A stretch of DNA of 14,346 nucleotides from JAABSX01 sp964480455 (lineage in GTDB: Bacteria; Bacteroidota; Bacteroidia; Cytophagales; Microscillaceae): the NCBI GenBank assembly GCA_964480455.1, contig CAYZQI010000126.1, positions 1 through 14,346 on the forward strand. Reading direction: 5' to 3'. Positions 1 through 6,263 of the stretch are shown here, one piece after another (the stretch's first letter is position 1; every line of letters starts with the position of its first letter). Made by a program: the position numbers and the translations under genes. The notes beneath the pieces were generated by a model. The model was not told the DNA's origin, ran no database searches, and saw only the letters and a list, made by a program, of their open reading frames with translations.

Positions 1-90
1 AAAGAAGTATCTGTCTTTGCTAATCTCTTCCCAAAAAATTATGTCCAAAGTCTAATAATATTTGCAGAACTTGCTCATTTTTTAGCCTAA
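1..90 (+). other. Open frame at window edge, possible 3' end of a gene
   Basis: From the first base a frame stays open for 29 codons and stops with TAA at 88-90; its end reads IFAELAHFLA. There is no start in view, so it could be the tail of a gene lying to the left. The opposite strand is also open over most of the same stretch, so coding direction is uncertain. I do not recognise the sequence. Confidence 0.2.
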
Positions 91-133
91 AATAATGTTT
101 TAGTAAAGCGTTTAGTAAACGGACATTTTAGGC
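85..133. terminator. Hairpin at the left edge
   Basis: GCCTAAAAT (85-93) and ATTTTAGGC (125-133) form a perfect 9-bp inverted repeat, extendable with one bulge. The loop contains TTTAGTAAA twice, 3 bases apart. The left arm overlaps the stop codon of the open frame ending at 90, so it may be a terminator. No strong U tract follows. Confidence 0.3.
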
Positions 134-195
134 TTAAATCGTTGATTATCAATAGTCTGGGTAATCCCGTCCATTCCGCCCAATTTAAAGCTCAT
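112..195 (-). CDS. Small 27-residue open frame, possibly a remnant
   Basis: ATG at 195-193 opens a 27-residue frame beginning MSFKLGGMDGITQ and ending KPKMSVY, with TAA at 114-112. The frame stays open upstream of the ATG into the end of the neighbouring pseudogene. The composition is protein-like and the gene lies just downstream of the LolA-like pseudogene on the same strand. It may be the N-terminus of a longer decayed protein, since another minus-strand frame is open just beyond it. No family is recognised and chance is a real alternative. Confidence 0.22.
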   Translation of the reverse strand: MSFKLGGMDGITQTIDNQRFKPKMSVY

Positions 196-226
196 CAAAT
201 CTAACTTTGGTGAGTTTTTTTGTGCG

Positions 227-974
227 TTAATCTATTTTTTGGAATAAACTATCAAATAACTTCGCATTGATAGATACTTCATAAATCACATCTCTTGAAA
301 TTTCTTTGCCTTTATAAAACCTAAGCGTTCAAAAGGAATCTTTAGTCCTTCCACCCATTTACAATTTTGATATTGTTGATATGTTTCATTGCTAAGTGAT
401 GCTTGTGAAGAAGAATACTCAATCAAATGAGTCTCTGTGTTGATGTAGAAAAACCAAGTTTTTTCTGCTTGATTGATATCGTTTTTGCCAATACCCAATA
501 GGTCTTATTTTTATAATTTTAAGTACCCTTTAGCTCAAATGAAAACAGCTTACCTTCTTCTAAAAAATAAGGAATGAGAAAATTAGCTCCAAATGTCTCT
601 TGCTTCAGATAGCCGTCATACACTCTAAAAGGCGCATAGCCTTCTTGAATATATGCCTCTTGTCCATTAAATACTATTAATGCACTTTCGCCCCATTTAG
701 ATTCAGTTACTTCCATTCTGGTAAAGTTGGGTTTTTTGGCTGAGAATCGTTTTGTTCCTCCTAGTTGTTCAAGTTTATCAGACATCACTACAAACATAGC
801 ATACTCTTTAGTATAACTATTGAGATTTTGCCAAGCAGTTTTGCTGCCAGTTGCCTCAAAAGTTAGTGCAATGATTTCTTGAGCAGTTAGTGCTTTTGCC
901 CAATGTATAGCAAGCAAAAAGATAGATACAAAGATAATTTTTTTAGGGTGTGTTATACGTCTTATAAGTAGCAT
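227..974 (-). pseudogene. Decayed LolA-like secreted protein
   Basis: ATG at 974 starts a signal peptide (MLLIRRITHPKK, then a hydrophobic run ending near AKALT) and a LolA-like body with the local motif ALIVFNGQEAY. The frame is cut by TAA at 521-519 after FELKGT, but the same frame continues NYKNKTYWVLAKT. A one-base shift near 471-490 moves to AEKTWFFYINTETHLIEY, the usual strand order of this fold. A second shift near 308-322 moves to YKGKEISRDVIYEVSINAK and a natural TAA at 229-227. Rejoined, it gives about 248 residues. The order NGQxAY, ELKGT, WFFYINTETHLI matches each unit of the two-unit protein at 11034-12497, so it is a one-unit relative. In LolA-fold proteins this scaffold binds lipid or lipoprotein acyl chains; the ligand here is unknown. 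Confidence 0.8.
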
Positions 975-1011
975 ATTAGGTACTCGCTTGTATTAAATTT
1001 ATTTGATTTAA

Positions 1012-1026
1012 ACTATTGATAATCAA
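1012..1026. repeat. 15-bp repeat, inverted copy at 142-156
   Basis: ACTATTGATAATCAA here is the exact reverse complement of 142-156, so the two copies bracket the pseudogene at 227-974. The copy here also sits inside a local hairpin, ATTTGATT (1001-1008) pairing with AATCAAAT (1021-1028). Confidence 0.45.
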
Positions 1027-1113
1027 ATATTTAGGCTATTTGATAACTGGTATTAGTAGCATATTCTCGGAGTTTAAAAAAAATACAAGATGATGCTTTT
1101 TCAAATGTACTCA

Positions 1114-1133
1114 GGCAAAATTGCCCTTTTTTT
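1114..1133 (+). terminator. Weak terminator-like hairpin in the divergent spacer
   Basis: GGCAAAATTGCC (1114-1125) is a short palindrome followed by C and seven T (1127-1133), which resembles an intrinsic terminator on the plus strand. No plus-strand gene upstream would need it, and it lies 80 bases before the next plus-strand gene. It may instead act on the leader of that gene, or be chance in AT-rich DNA. Confidence 0.22.
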
Positions 1134-1213
1134 GTATGTTGATATGTATCAATTCAATAAAGCCACGTAGAAAATAGCATGAAATTAGAGCAATTAACTA
1201 AATTCAGAAAACT

Positions 1214-1948
1214 ATGACAAAGCTAATCTTTTTCGTTTTCCTAGTTTTACTATCATTAGTCTGTATTTTTTTTCCTCTAATAGGCTGGATAGAACACAAT
1301 ACTGGGCAGCGGCAAAATTTATTTGTACTGCTTTTGGTGGCGGGTTTAGTCTTGATGCTAATAAGTACTTATCAATTAGCGTACTTGATTCTTCATAATT
1401 CAAACCCCTACCATCAAAAAGTACTTCACGAAGCACAAACAGCCAATGAAGTTTTATACCACTGGAAGTTATCGTTCCAAGAATGGGAGAAAGTGATACA
1501 TCGGGCAAATCAATCAAATAGACTGGCAATTATCTTACTGTTGTGCCTGCCTCTGCCTCTCTATCTTATCAAAATACTCATAGTATCTATTTTTAAAGTA
1601 AATATAAGTACTTGGGGTATAGATGCTATTCTGCTTCTTGTTGGCATTGTATCGGTATGCTTGGCTATTTTTATGTATTTTTATAATTTTCAAAGTAACA
1701 AATTATACTTGCAAAGCCCCAAAGAAGTAGTCATTACCAAAGATACATTTTGGATAGGACATCAATTGTATTATTATGATACAAATGGCTACAAGGTCAA
1801 GTATGCTGTGTTGAAAGAAGGCGATAATGCCCCTTATATTGAGGTCTTTTTAAAAGCAGCCGATTATGATAATCTAGCCTACCTTCCCTTTCCCAAAGAT
1901 AAAAAAGAAGAAGCTCAAGCGTGGGTAAATTCACTTTTGGGCAAGTAA
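1214..1948 (+). CDS. Membrane protein of unknown function, four predicted helices
   Basis: The 244-residue product has four hydrophobic stretches: about 3-24, 36-60, 103-127 and 136-158. A polar segment (about 61-102) lies between helices 2 and 3, and a soluble C-terminal part of about 85 residues (160-244) contains short alternating stretches such as KEVVITKDTFWIGHQLYYY. The alternating hydrophobic pattern could be a small beta domain of the bacterial PH-like type fused to inner-membrane helices, but that is a guess. ATG at 1214 is the first in-frame start and no clear ribosome site is visible, which is usual in Bacteroidota. It stands alone between two pseudogenes on the other strand. A nested hairpin begins 8 bases after its stop. 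I do not recognise the family. Confidence 0.75.
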   Translation: MTKLIFFVFLVLLSLVCIFFPLIGWIEHNTGQRQNLFVLLLVAGLVLMLISTYQLAYLILHNSNPYHQKVLHEAQTANEVLYHWKLSFQEWEKVIHRANQSNRLAIILLLCLPLPLYLIKILIVSIFKVNISTWGIDAILLLVGIVSVCLAIFMYFYNFQSNKLYLQSPKEVVITKDTFWIGHQLYYYDTNGYKVKYAVLKEGDNAPYIEVFLKAADYDNLAYLPFPKDKKEEAQAWVNSLLGK

Positions 1949-1956
1949 AAAAAATG

Positions 1957-2029
1957 TAAGTGCCTGCAATTAATTATTTGATAGAAACCTGACAGGTTTT
2001 AATACAAACTAAATATGTGCAGGCACTTA
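1957..2029. terminator. Nested hairpin after the membrane protein gene
   Basis: The 12-bp arms TAAGTGCCTGCA (1957-1968) and TGCAGGCACTTA (2018-2029) are perfect inverted copies. Inside them lies a second palindrome, AAACCTG-A-CAGGTTT (1985-1999), of a type found again at 5007-5064. The position right after a stop codon and between converging frames suggests a bidirectional terminator or a repeated palindromic element. Confidence 0.5.
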
Positions 2030-2123
2030 AATAATAAATCTGCTTATTCTTACTTATAAGTTACTGATAATGAGAACTTTAAAAAATCACATTTCATAAC
2101 TCATAATTTACACTTTCTTAAAT
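2026..2123. repeat. Second copy of the small insertion repeat
   Basis: TAAGTTACTGATAATGA (2057-2073) matches 2732-2748 at 16 of 17 bases. The following 45 bases also align with the right half of the element at 2696-2792, ending in TCTTA as that one does. The left part is shorter by about 10 bases and more diverged. CTTAAAT stands on both sides (2026-2032 and 2117-2123), a possible but unproven target duplication. Confidence 0.5.
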
Positions 2124-2136
2124 GTATCTCATTTAT

Positions 2137-3462
2137 TCACCTAAATTTTCCTACCTGCTGTTCAAGTTCTTGTGCACTCTGACTAAGCGATTCGCTGGTA
2201 GTAGCTACCTCCGTCATTGTATTTTCCATCTCGCTTGAGGAACTGGCTACTTCTTGAGTACCACTGGCAGTTTGTTCAGAAACAACCACTATCTTTTCAA
2301 TATTCTTTACCACAGCATCTATGGCGTCTCTCTGTACCTTAGAAGCTCCCAAGATAGCTTGTGAGAGTGTAAAAGTTTCTTGGCTAGAGGCATCTATTTC
2401 TACAAATACCTCTGATACTTTCTGGGTTGCTTAGTATCCTTCTGATACACCTGTTTTCATTTCATCAATTGCCTTATTGGTTTTTTGAATGTCTTTTTGC
2501 ACATCTTTTTCTTTGTCATAACGCTGATAGACCCCTACTAGGCTCTTACCGTTTTGCAAATCTTGCCAAAATTGCTTGTATTCGGCAGTGCCTGCATGGG
2601 CAGCCGATACAAAAATATGATGATGTTTTCCTATTACTTCCTCCAGGCTATGGTAGCCCATAGTTTTGAGAAAAATGGAGTTGGCATATTCTAAGTAAAG
2701 AGTAAAAAATAACTTTTACATTTTTATTGCCTAAGTTATTGATAATGAATGTATTAAAAGCTCAGATTTCACAACTTATAACTCACATCTTACTAAGACA
2801 CCCTCAGGTGTAAAAGTAACAAAGGAGTAAGCTGCATTGATGGCATTGATTTGGGCTTGCACTTCAGCTTCAGAGGCTTTGAGTTCTTGTTTAAGTTTTT
2901 CTTGAGTAGCTTGGAGTTCTTCCATGTTTTGGCGCAGTTCTTCCTCGCTGGTTTGTAGGTCTTCTAATTGCTTTCGGAGTTCGTCTTCTAATCTTCGCTT
3001 CTCGGCATTGTCTTTCAGAAAAGCCATAAAAAAATATCGTTGCCCATTCTTGACTCACTTGTGGTCAGCAAGATAGGAAACTCCGTGCCATCTTTTCGGA
3101 GAGCATCTAGCTCTCTGCCAATGCCAATTACCTTTGCCTGCCGAGTAGTGAGGTAATTGCTCAAGTAATTATCGTGCTGACGGGCATGTAGCTGCGGCAT
3201 TAGCATTTTCACATTTTTGCCTATTACTCCGCTACGGTGGTATTGAAACTGTCTTTCAGCCATCTGATTAAAAAAATAAGATAGTCCCTTTGCTATCGCT
3301 CACTACTACGGCATCTGCACAGCCTTCAAGGGTTTGCACAAAATGCTCTTCGGAAAGCTGGAGGGCTTTCCCATTTTTTGGTAAGGTTGTAATTGTAGAG
3401 GAGGTTTGTTCATGTAAGGAAAGGTTTTCGTTTGTCAGGAGTTTGGCATTTTTTTGAGGCAC
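2137..3462 (-). pseudogene. Decayed PAS-domain sensor with MCP-like tail
   Basis: Read from 3462 down, five pieces join into one protein. (1) PAS start, LEGCADAVVVSDSKGTILFF. (2) PAS core with GKNVKMLMP and GIGRELDALRKDGTEFPIL. (3) Coiled coil rich in E/Q/L, then a second PAS start, INAINAAYSFVTFTPEGVL. (4) Its continuation, EYANSIFLKTMGYHSLEEV. (5) An MCP-like tail with QTASGTQEVASSSSEMEN, ending GKFR. Lesions: one extra base at the A7 tract 3270-3276; one missing base at the A7 tract 3028-3034, which restores the first frame; a 102-bp net insertion at 2691-2797; and TAA at 2433-2431, after which the same frame continues ATQKVSEVFVEID. The second PAS looks shorter than usual. The first codon is uncertain: the frame opens at GTG 3462 and no ATG is seen. 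Such proteins normally sense signals in the cytoplasm. A functional product is very unlikely. Confidence 0.85.
2696..2792. mobile_element. 97-bp MITE-like insertion in the sensor gene
   Basis: CTAAG at 2691-2695 is repeated at 2793-2797. Removing one copy and the 97 bases between joins the reading frame exactly: minus-strand GAGGGTGTCTTA-GAATATGCC, protein EGVL-EYANSIF, in mid-PAS domain. The element has imperfect inverted ends: TAAAGAGTAAAAAATAAC against TAAGATGTGAGTTATAAG, with 16 of the first 28 positions equal without gaps. It has no coding capacity and contains in-frame stops. The 5-bp duplication and inverted ends suggest a non-autonomous element moved by a transposase encoded elsewhere. 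A related copy lies at about 2026-2123. Confidence 0.72.
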
Positions 3463-3463
3463 A

Positions 3464-3471
3464 CAAATTTA
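3464..3471 (-). promoter_or_regulatory. Possible -7 box of the sensor pseudogene
   Basis: TAAATTTG on the minus strand matches the Bacteroidota -7 consensus TAnnTTTG, right in front of the first open codon of the sensor remnant. No TTTG at the -33 distance is evident. If it is used, the transcript would begin at or just inside the present first codon, so the 5' end of the gene may be damaged. Confidence 0.3.
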
Positions 3472-3511
3472 TGTTTAATTATACAAAAAAGCCAGGCAAA
3501 AAGATATGATT

Positions 3512-3540
3512 ATTTTACAACTTACATACTCACCTAATCT
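3512..3540. repeat. Possible fragment of the small insertion repeat
   Basis: TTTTACAACTTACATACTCA and the following CCTAATCTT resemble the right end of the element at 2696-2792 (ATTTCACAACTTATAACTCA, then CATCTTA). The central TGATAAT motif is missing, so this is at best a truncated or diverged copy. Confidence 0.2.
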
Positions 3541-3557
3541 TGAACTGTCGACTTACC

Positions 3558-3581
3558 AGCTTTGCAGGTACGAGCTTTGCA
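3558..3581. repeat. 9-bp direct repeat
   Basis: AGCTTTGCA occurs at 3558-3566 and again at 3573-3581, separated by GGTACG. It lies between the sensor pseudogene and dcd. No function can be assigned. Confidence 0.4.
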
Positions 3582-3695
3582 CACCTCACAGAATTGCTCG
3601 GTTGTTTATTTCAATAAAAACTTCAAAATAACTATTCTTCTATGCATATTTTCATAAAAATAGCTCAACAATCTTCAAATAGAACCAAAACTCGC

Positions 3696-3703
3696 TAAAT
3701 TTG
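3696..3703 (+). promoter_or_regulatory. Probable -7 box for dcd
   Basis: TAAATTTG followed by CGGC matches the Bacteroidota -7 consensus TAnnTTTG and lies 35 bases before the dcd start codon. A matching TTTG at -33 is not clear. Confidence 0.5.
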
Positions 3704-3738
3704 CGGCAACAAAGAACACAGAAAAACCTCTTCTACAA

Positions 3739-4257
3739 ATGATTTTATCAGGAAAAGAAATAGAACGCCGCATAGGAGGTGATATTAAGATAGACCCTTT
3801 CAGAAAAGAGCAACTCAACCCCAATAGCTATAATCTCCGCCTGCACAATGAATTATTGGTCTATGAAAGCCCAGTATTAGATATGAAAAAGCCAAATACC
3901 ACGCGCCTCATTACCATTCCCGAAGAGGGGCTTGAGCTTGAGACCAATACACTATACCTTGGGCGCACTCTGGAGCATACCGAAACTCAAAACCTAGTAC
4001 CTATGCTCGAGGGACGCTCGTCAGTAGGGCGACTTGGGCTATTTGTACACGTAACGGCAGGTTTTGGTGATGTAGGGTTTAGTGGATTCTGGACCTTAGA
4101 AATATTCTGTGTACAGCCCATTCGGATTTATTCCTTGGTTGAGATATGTCAGTTGTATTTTCATACCATTCAGGGTGATTTTGAAACCTACAACAGCGGA
4201 AAATATCAACACAACCAAGGTGTACAGCCTAGTTTGATGTATAAAGATTTTGAATAA
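3739..4257 (+). CDS. dcd: dCTP deaminase, possibly bifunctional (DCD-DUT type)
   Basis: The 172-residue product carries the dCTP deaminase core EGRSSVGRLGLFVHVTAGF (91-109) and GFWTLEI (116-122). Aligned without gaps to the E. coli enzyme by a constant offset of 17, catalytic Ser111, Arg115 and Glu138 correspond to S94, R98 and E121. The enzyme deaminates dCTP on the route to dTTP in the cytosol. Residues after the core read TAGF, as in the bifunctional enzymes of Mycobacterium tuberculosis and Methanocaldococcus jannaschii, where E. coli has TAHR. Those enzymes convert dCTP straight to dUMP. The tail YNSGKYQ...QPSLMYKDFE is typical of the Bacteroidota form. ATG at 3739 agrees with the family start, MILSGKEI. 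It is a single gene, converging on the biotin carrier gene. Family assignment is firm; bifunctionality is inferred. Confidence 0.95.
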   Translation: MILSGKEIERRIGGDIKIDPFRKEQLNPNSYNLRLHNELLVYESPVLDMKKPNTTRLITIPEEGLELETNTLYLGRTLEHTETQNLVPMLEGRSSVGRLGLFVHVTAGFGDVGFSGFWTLEIFCVQPIRIYSLVEICQLYFHTIQGDFETYNSGKYQHNQGVQPSLMYKDFE

Positions 4258-4281
4258 GGGCAATATACAATGGGTGAAAGC

Positions 4282-4331
4282 GGAGCATGTAAATTTCTCG
4301 AGTAGCAAGCAATGCTACCCTACAATGCTCC
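4282..4331. terminator. Nested hairpin between converging genes
   Basis: GGAGCAT (4282-4288) pairs with ATGCTCC (4325-4331), and inside it GTAGCA (4302-4307) pairs with TGCTAC (4313-4318). It lies in the 88-bp gap between the stop codons of dcd and the biotin carrier gene, where a shared bidirectional terminator is expected. No T tract is present. Confidence 0.42.
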
Positions 4332-4345
4332 TTGTACCTCTCTGG

Positions 4346-4867
4346 CTACTCAAATTGTAAAATCACTTGGTTTTTATCTACATTTTGCCCTGCTTTTACC
4401 TTGATGGTTTTTACCTTGCCATCAATGGGTGATTTGAGGGCATTTTCCATTTTCATGGCTTCTAATATTACAAGGGTATCTCCTTTTTTGACTTCTGTAC
4501 CATCTGTTACCTTGATACTTACCAACAAGCCTGGCATAGGAGCTTTTACCTCACTTACCTTGGCGTTGGCGGCTTTGTCCATTCCTAGTTTTTTGAGTAG
4601 CAAATCAAATCGGTCTCGAGCTGCTAAGTCAAAAGCTTGTCCATTTACTTTAACTGTAAATTGCTTAGTTTGGTAGTCTGCCTTTACCACCTCAACAATG
4701 AATGATTGGTTATCTTTGATAACGTGGTAAAGATTAGATTTGAGGAGCACTAAGTCCCAAGATTGCGCTACTCCATTGAGTAATATATCGTCTTGTTGTT
4801 GTACTACTTCAAAGACTTGTGGAAGGCTGTCTTTTTGGTTGGCGAGTTTGCTTGTTATTTTTAGCAT
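4346..4867 (-). CDS. Biotin carboxyl carrier protein of an acyl-CoA carboxylase
   Basis: The C-terminal biotinyl domain (about 98-173) carries EAMKMEN; the middle lysine, K139 in this 173-residue form, is the expected biotinylation site. PMPGLLVSIKV upstream and SPIDGKVKTIKVKAGQNV downstream fit the two halves of the lipoyl/biotinyl fold. The N-terminal half resembles the carrier subunits of acetyl-/propionyl-CoA carboxylases, so the protein probably shuttles CO2 in a cytosolic acyl-CoA carboxylase. The carboxylase and transferase subunits are not in this window. I chose ATG at 4867 (MLKITSKL): the frame is open up to a TTG at 4924, but a promoter-like pair lies inside that extension. The substrate is undecided. 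It could be AccB of fatty acid synthesis, but the short N-terminus and motif context favour the acyl-CoA carboxylase type. Confidence 0.9.
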   Translation of the reverse strand: MLKITSKLANQKDSLPQVFEVVQQQDDILLNGVAQSWDLVLLKSNLYHVIKDNQSFIVEVVKADYQTKQFTVKVNGQAFDLAARDRFDLLLKKLGMDKAANAKVSEVKAPMPGLLVSIKVTDGTEVKKGDTLVILEAMKMENALKSPIDGKVKTIKVKAGQNVDKNQVILQFE

Positions 4868-4899
4868 GTTTTCTTTGTATTTTCTGCAAGTTAGTTTCT

Positions 4900-4929
4900 C
4901 AAAAATACATTTTTGATGTATCAATCAAA
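4900..4929 (-). promoter_or_regulatory. Promoter of the biotin carrier gene
   Basis: On the minus strand TTTG (4929-4926) and TATTTTTG (4907-4900) are separated by 18 bases, close to the Bacteroidota -33/-7 arrangement TTTG...TAnnTTTG. The -7 box ends 33 bases before ATG 4867, which supports that start over the upstream TTG. Confidence 0.5.
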
Positions 4930-4934
4930 AAAAT

Positions 4935-4964
4935 ATTGCACAATCTTTGTAAAAATTGTGCAAT
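4935..4964. promoter_or_regulatory. 10-bp perfect inverted repeat, possible operator
   Basis: ATTGCACAAT (4935-4944) and ATTGTGCAAT (4955-4964) are perfect inverted copies with 10 bases between. The repeat lies just upstream of the putative -33 box of the biotin carrier gene, a place for a dimeric regulator. It has no T tract fitting a terminator. The binding protein is unknown. Confidence 0.45.
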
Positions 4965-5006
4965 GATATGACAAACCCTATAATGCTCCCCAAAATTAGT
5001 TTTATT

Positions 5007-5064
5007 AAAACCTGACAGGTTTTTTTACAAAATCTGATAATCAGCATATTAAACCTGTCAGGTT
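5007..5064. repeat. Paired AACCTGWCAGGTT palindromes
   Basis: AAAACCTG-A-CAGGTTTT (5007-5023) and AACCTG-T-CAGGTT (5052-5064) are each palindromic and are also reverse complements of each other over 13 bases, so either two small hairpins or one long one can form. A third palindrome, CTGAT-A-ATCAG (5034-5044), lies between. The unit recurs at 1985-1999. It sits downstream of the Smr gene and may act as terminator, but repetition suggests an interspersed palindrome family. Confidence 0.6.
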
Positions 5065-5125
5065 ATCAAATCATTAGTTTCAGGTACTTACTAGCCCATA
5101 CCATACTATTATGTATTTTTTATGC

Positions 5126-6145
5126 TTACTTGAATCGGACGAGGGTAGCTCCGTAGCCAAATCTTTCTTTTTGCGCGTCTTTAAAAAACGCAATGTCCTG
5201 ATGTCCACTTAGGCGGCGGTGTATTTCTGTGCGTAGCTTTCCATTGCCTACGCCGTGTATAAAAATCATTTCGCGAAGTCCTCCCACGATAGCACTTTCT
5301 AGGCTTTGCTCAAAAGTTCTGAGTTGGATTTCTAGTATTTCCCCACTGTTCAGGGTAGCATAGTCTTTTGTGATTTCTTCTATGTGCAAGTCCACTTCTA
5401 TTTTGGGTGCTTTGATGATTACTTTTGGCTCTGTGGTGGTGTTTTTTTCATAGTTTTCAAACATTTTTTCTTTGAGTTTTTGTGGGTCAATCTGCTCTAC
5501 GGTTGGCTTGTCTTCTTTCTGAGTGGCGTATTGGTTTGCCCCTTGGTCTAGCTGAAACACAAAGGCATCTTTGCCTATGATAGGTGCTTTTTGTTTTGTT
5601 TTAAAAAAAGTATTTGGGCGAAAACGCATACGCTTCAAGAAGGGAGGCAGATTTTGATGCTTTACAAGGTCAAAAAATAGACATTGAAATACAAAAACGC
5701 CCCAGTCAGTGATATCAAGTACATTGACTTGATAGACTCTTTGGTGACTTTTGGCTTCTAGCTTACCTGCAAAGAGGGGTAGGTATTTGTCTTCCTGTTC
5801 TTTTCCTAGCACAAAAGGCAAGATAAAATCAGTATTATTGATAAGGTAAAGCGTATATTGCTGGTCGTTAGTAGCCACAAATGCCGCATAAATTCCCTTT
5901 TGTGCTGCTACGGGTTCACTTTTCTTTATTTTTGCAGCACTGCTACTAGGGGTTTCCTTTTTTGATGGTATAAACTTGCCAAACTGCTTTTCTTCTTCGC
6001 TGGCTACTACTACTACCTCAGAGCGTTTGACGGGAATGTTGAAACCTTCTTCTATTTCTACTTCTACAAGAAAAGCATCAATTAATTTTGTGATTACGCC
6101 CTGCTCGCTTGAGTGTAGCATGCGTACTTTATCGCCTATGTTCAT
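5126..6145 (-). CDS. DUF2027/Smr-domain protein
   Basis: The 339-residue protein starts with a small beta domain (MNIGDKVRMLHSSEQGVITK, 1-47). A charged linker (about 48-82) and a middle beta-rich domain (about 83-200) follow, as in DUF2027 proteins. The end is an Smr domain with DLH (252-254), IHGVGNGKLR (296-305) and YGATLV (331-336). Smr domains in MutS2 and stand-alone proteins bind or nick DNA or RNA; recent work on MutS2 ties Smr to collided ribosomes. The usual LDLHG reads VDLHI here, so the glycine is replaced. MutS-like ATPase parts are absent. It follows the DUF2279-like gene on the same strand after 118 bases and has its own -7-like boxes. The exact substrate is unknown. Confidence 0.9.
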   Translation of the reverse strand: MNIGDKVRMLHSSEQGVITKLIDAFLVEVEIEEGFNIPVKRSEVVVVASEEEKQFGKFIPSKKETPSSSAAKIKKSEPVAAQKGIYAAFVATNDQQYTLYLINNTDFILPFVLGKEQEDKYLPLFAGKLEAKSHQRVYQVNVLDITDWGVFVFQCLFFDLVKHQNLPPFLKRMRFRPNTFFKTKQKAPIIGKDAFVFQLDQGANQYATQKEDKPTVEQIDPQKLKEKMFENYEKNTTTEPKVIIKAPKIEVDLHIEEITKDYATLNSGEILEIQLRTFEQSLESAIVGGLREMIFIHGVGNGKLRTEIHRRLSGHQDIAFFKDAQKERFGYGATLVRFK

Positions 6146-6235
6146 GAGTTAATGGTTTAGTTGATAATTTTATTAGTGTCTATTAGCTAAGAGAAACCTT
6201 TGTAAAGAGACTATCTCAATACTTCAAATATTCTG

Positions 6236-6251
6236 CAAAAATACAAAAATA
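6236..6251 (-). promoter_or_regulatory. Tandem -7-like boxes before the Smr gene
   Basis: Two adjacent minus-strand TATTTTTG boxes (6251-6244 and 6243-6236) match TAnnTTTG; the second is followed by CAGAA, a frequent Bacteroidota context. They lie 91-106 bases upstream of ATG 6145 and just past the stop of the upstream gene. No good -33 TTTG is seen. Confidence 0.35.
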
Positions 6252-6263
6252 ATAATGCTTTGC

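Noticed and set aside
1212..1529. Minus-strand 105-codon frame
   Set aside because: It mirrors the membrane protein gene on the plus strand, which has the better hydrophobic pattern and complete structure.
1957..2123. CRISPR-like array of hairpins and repeats
   Set aside because: The repeats differ in type, are not regularly spaced and have no spacers of uniform length.
2427..2663. Plus-strand 78-codon frame
   Set aside because: It is exactly antisense to the second PAS segment of the sensor pseudogene, where the minus-strand translation has clear family similarity.
1..3600. A defence island or integrated element in the decayed region
   Set aside because: Only small non-coding repeats and broken sensor and envelope genes are present; I found no integrase, transposase, nuclease or toxin-antitoxin pair.
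4332..4676. Plus-strand 114-codon frame
   Set aside because: Antisense of the biotin carrier gene, including its EAMKMEN motif.
4868..4924. 19-residue N-terminal extension of the biotin carrier protein from TTG 4924
   Set aside because: It lacks an ATG, and a promoter-like -33/-7 pair lies within it; ATG 4867 gives a normal family start.
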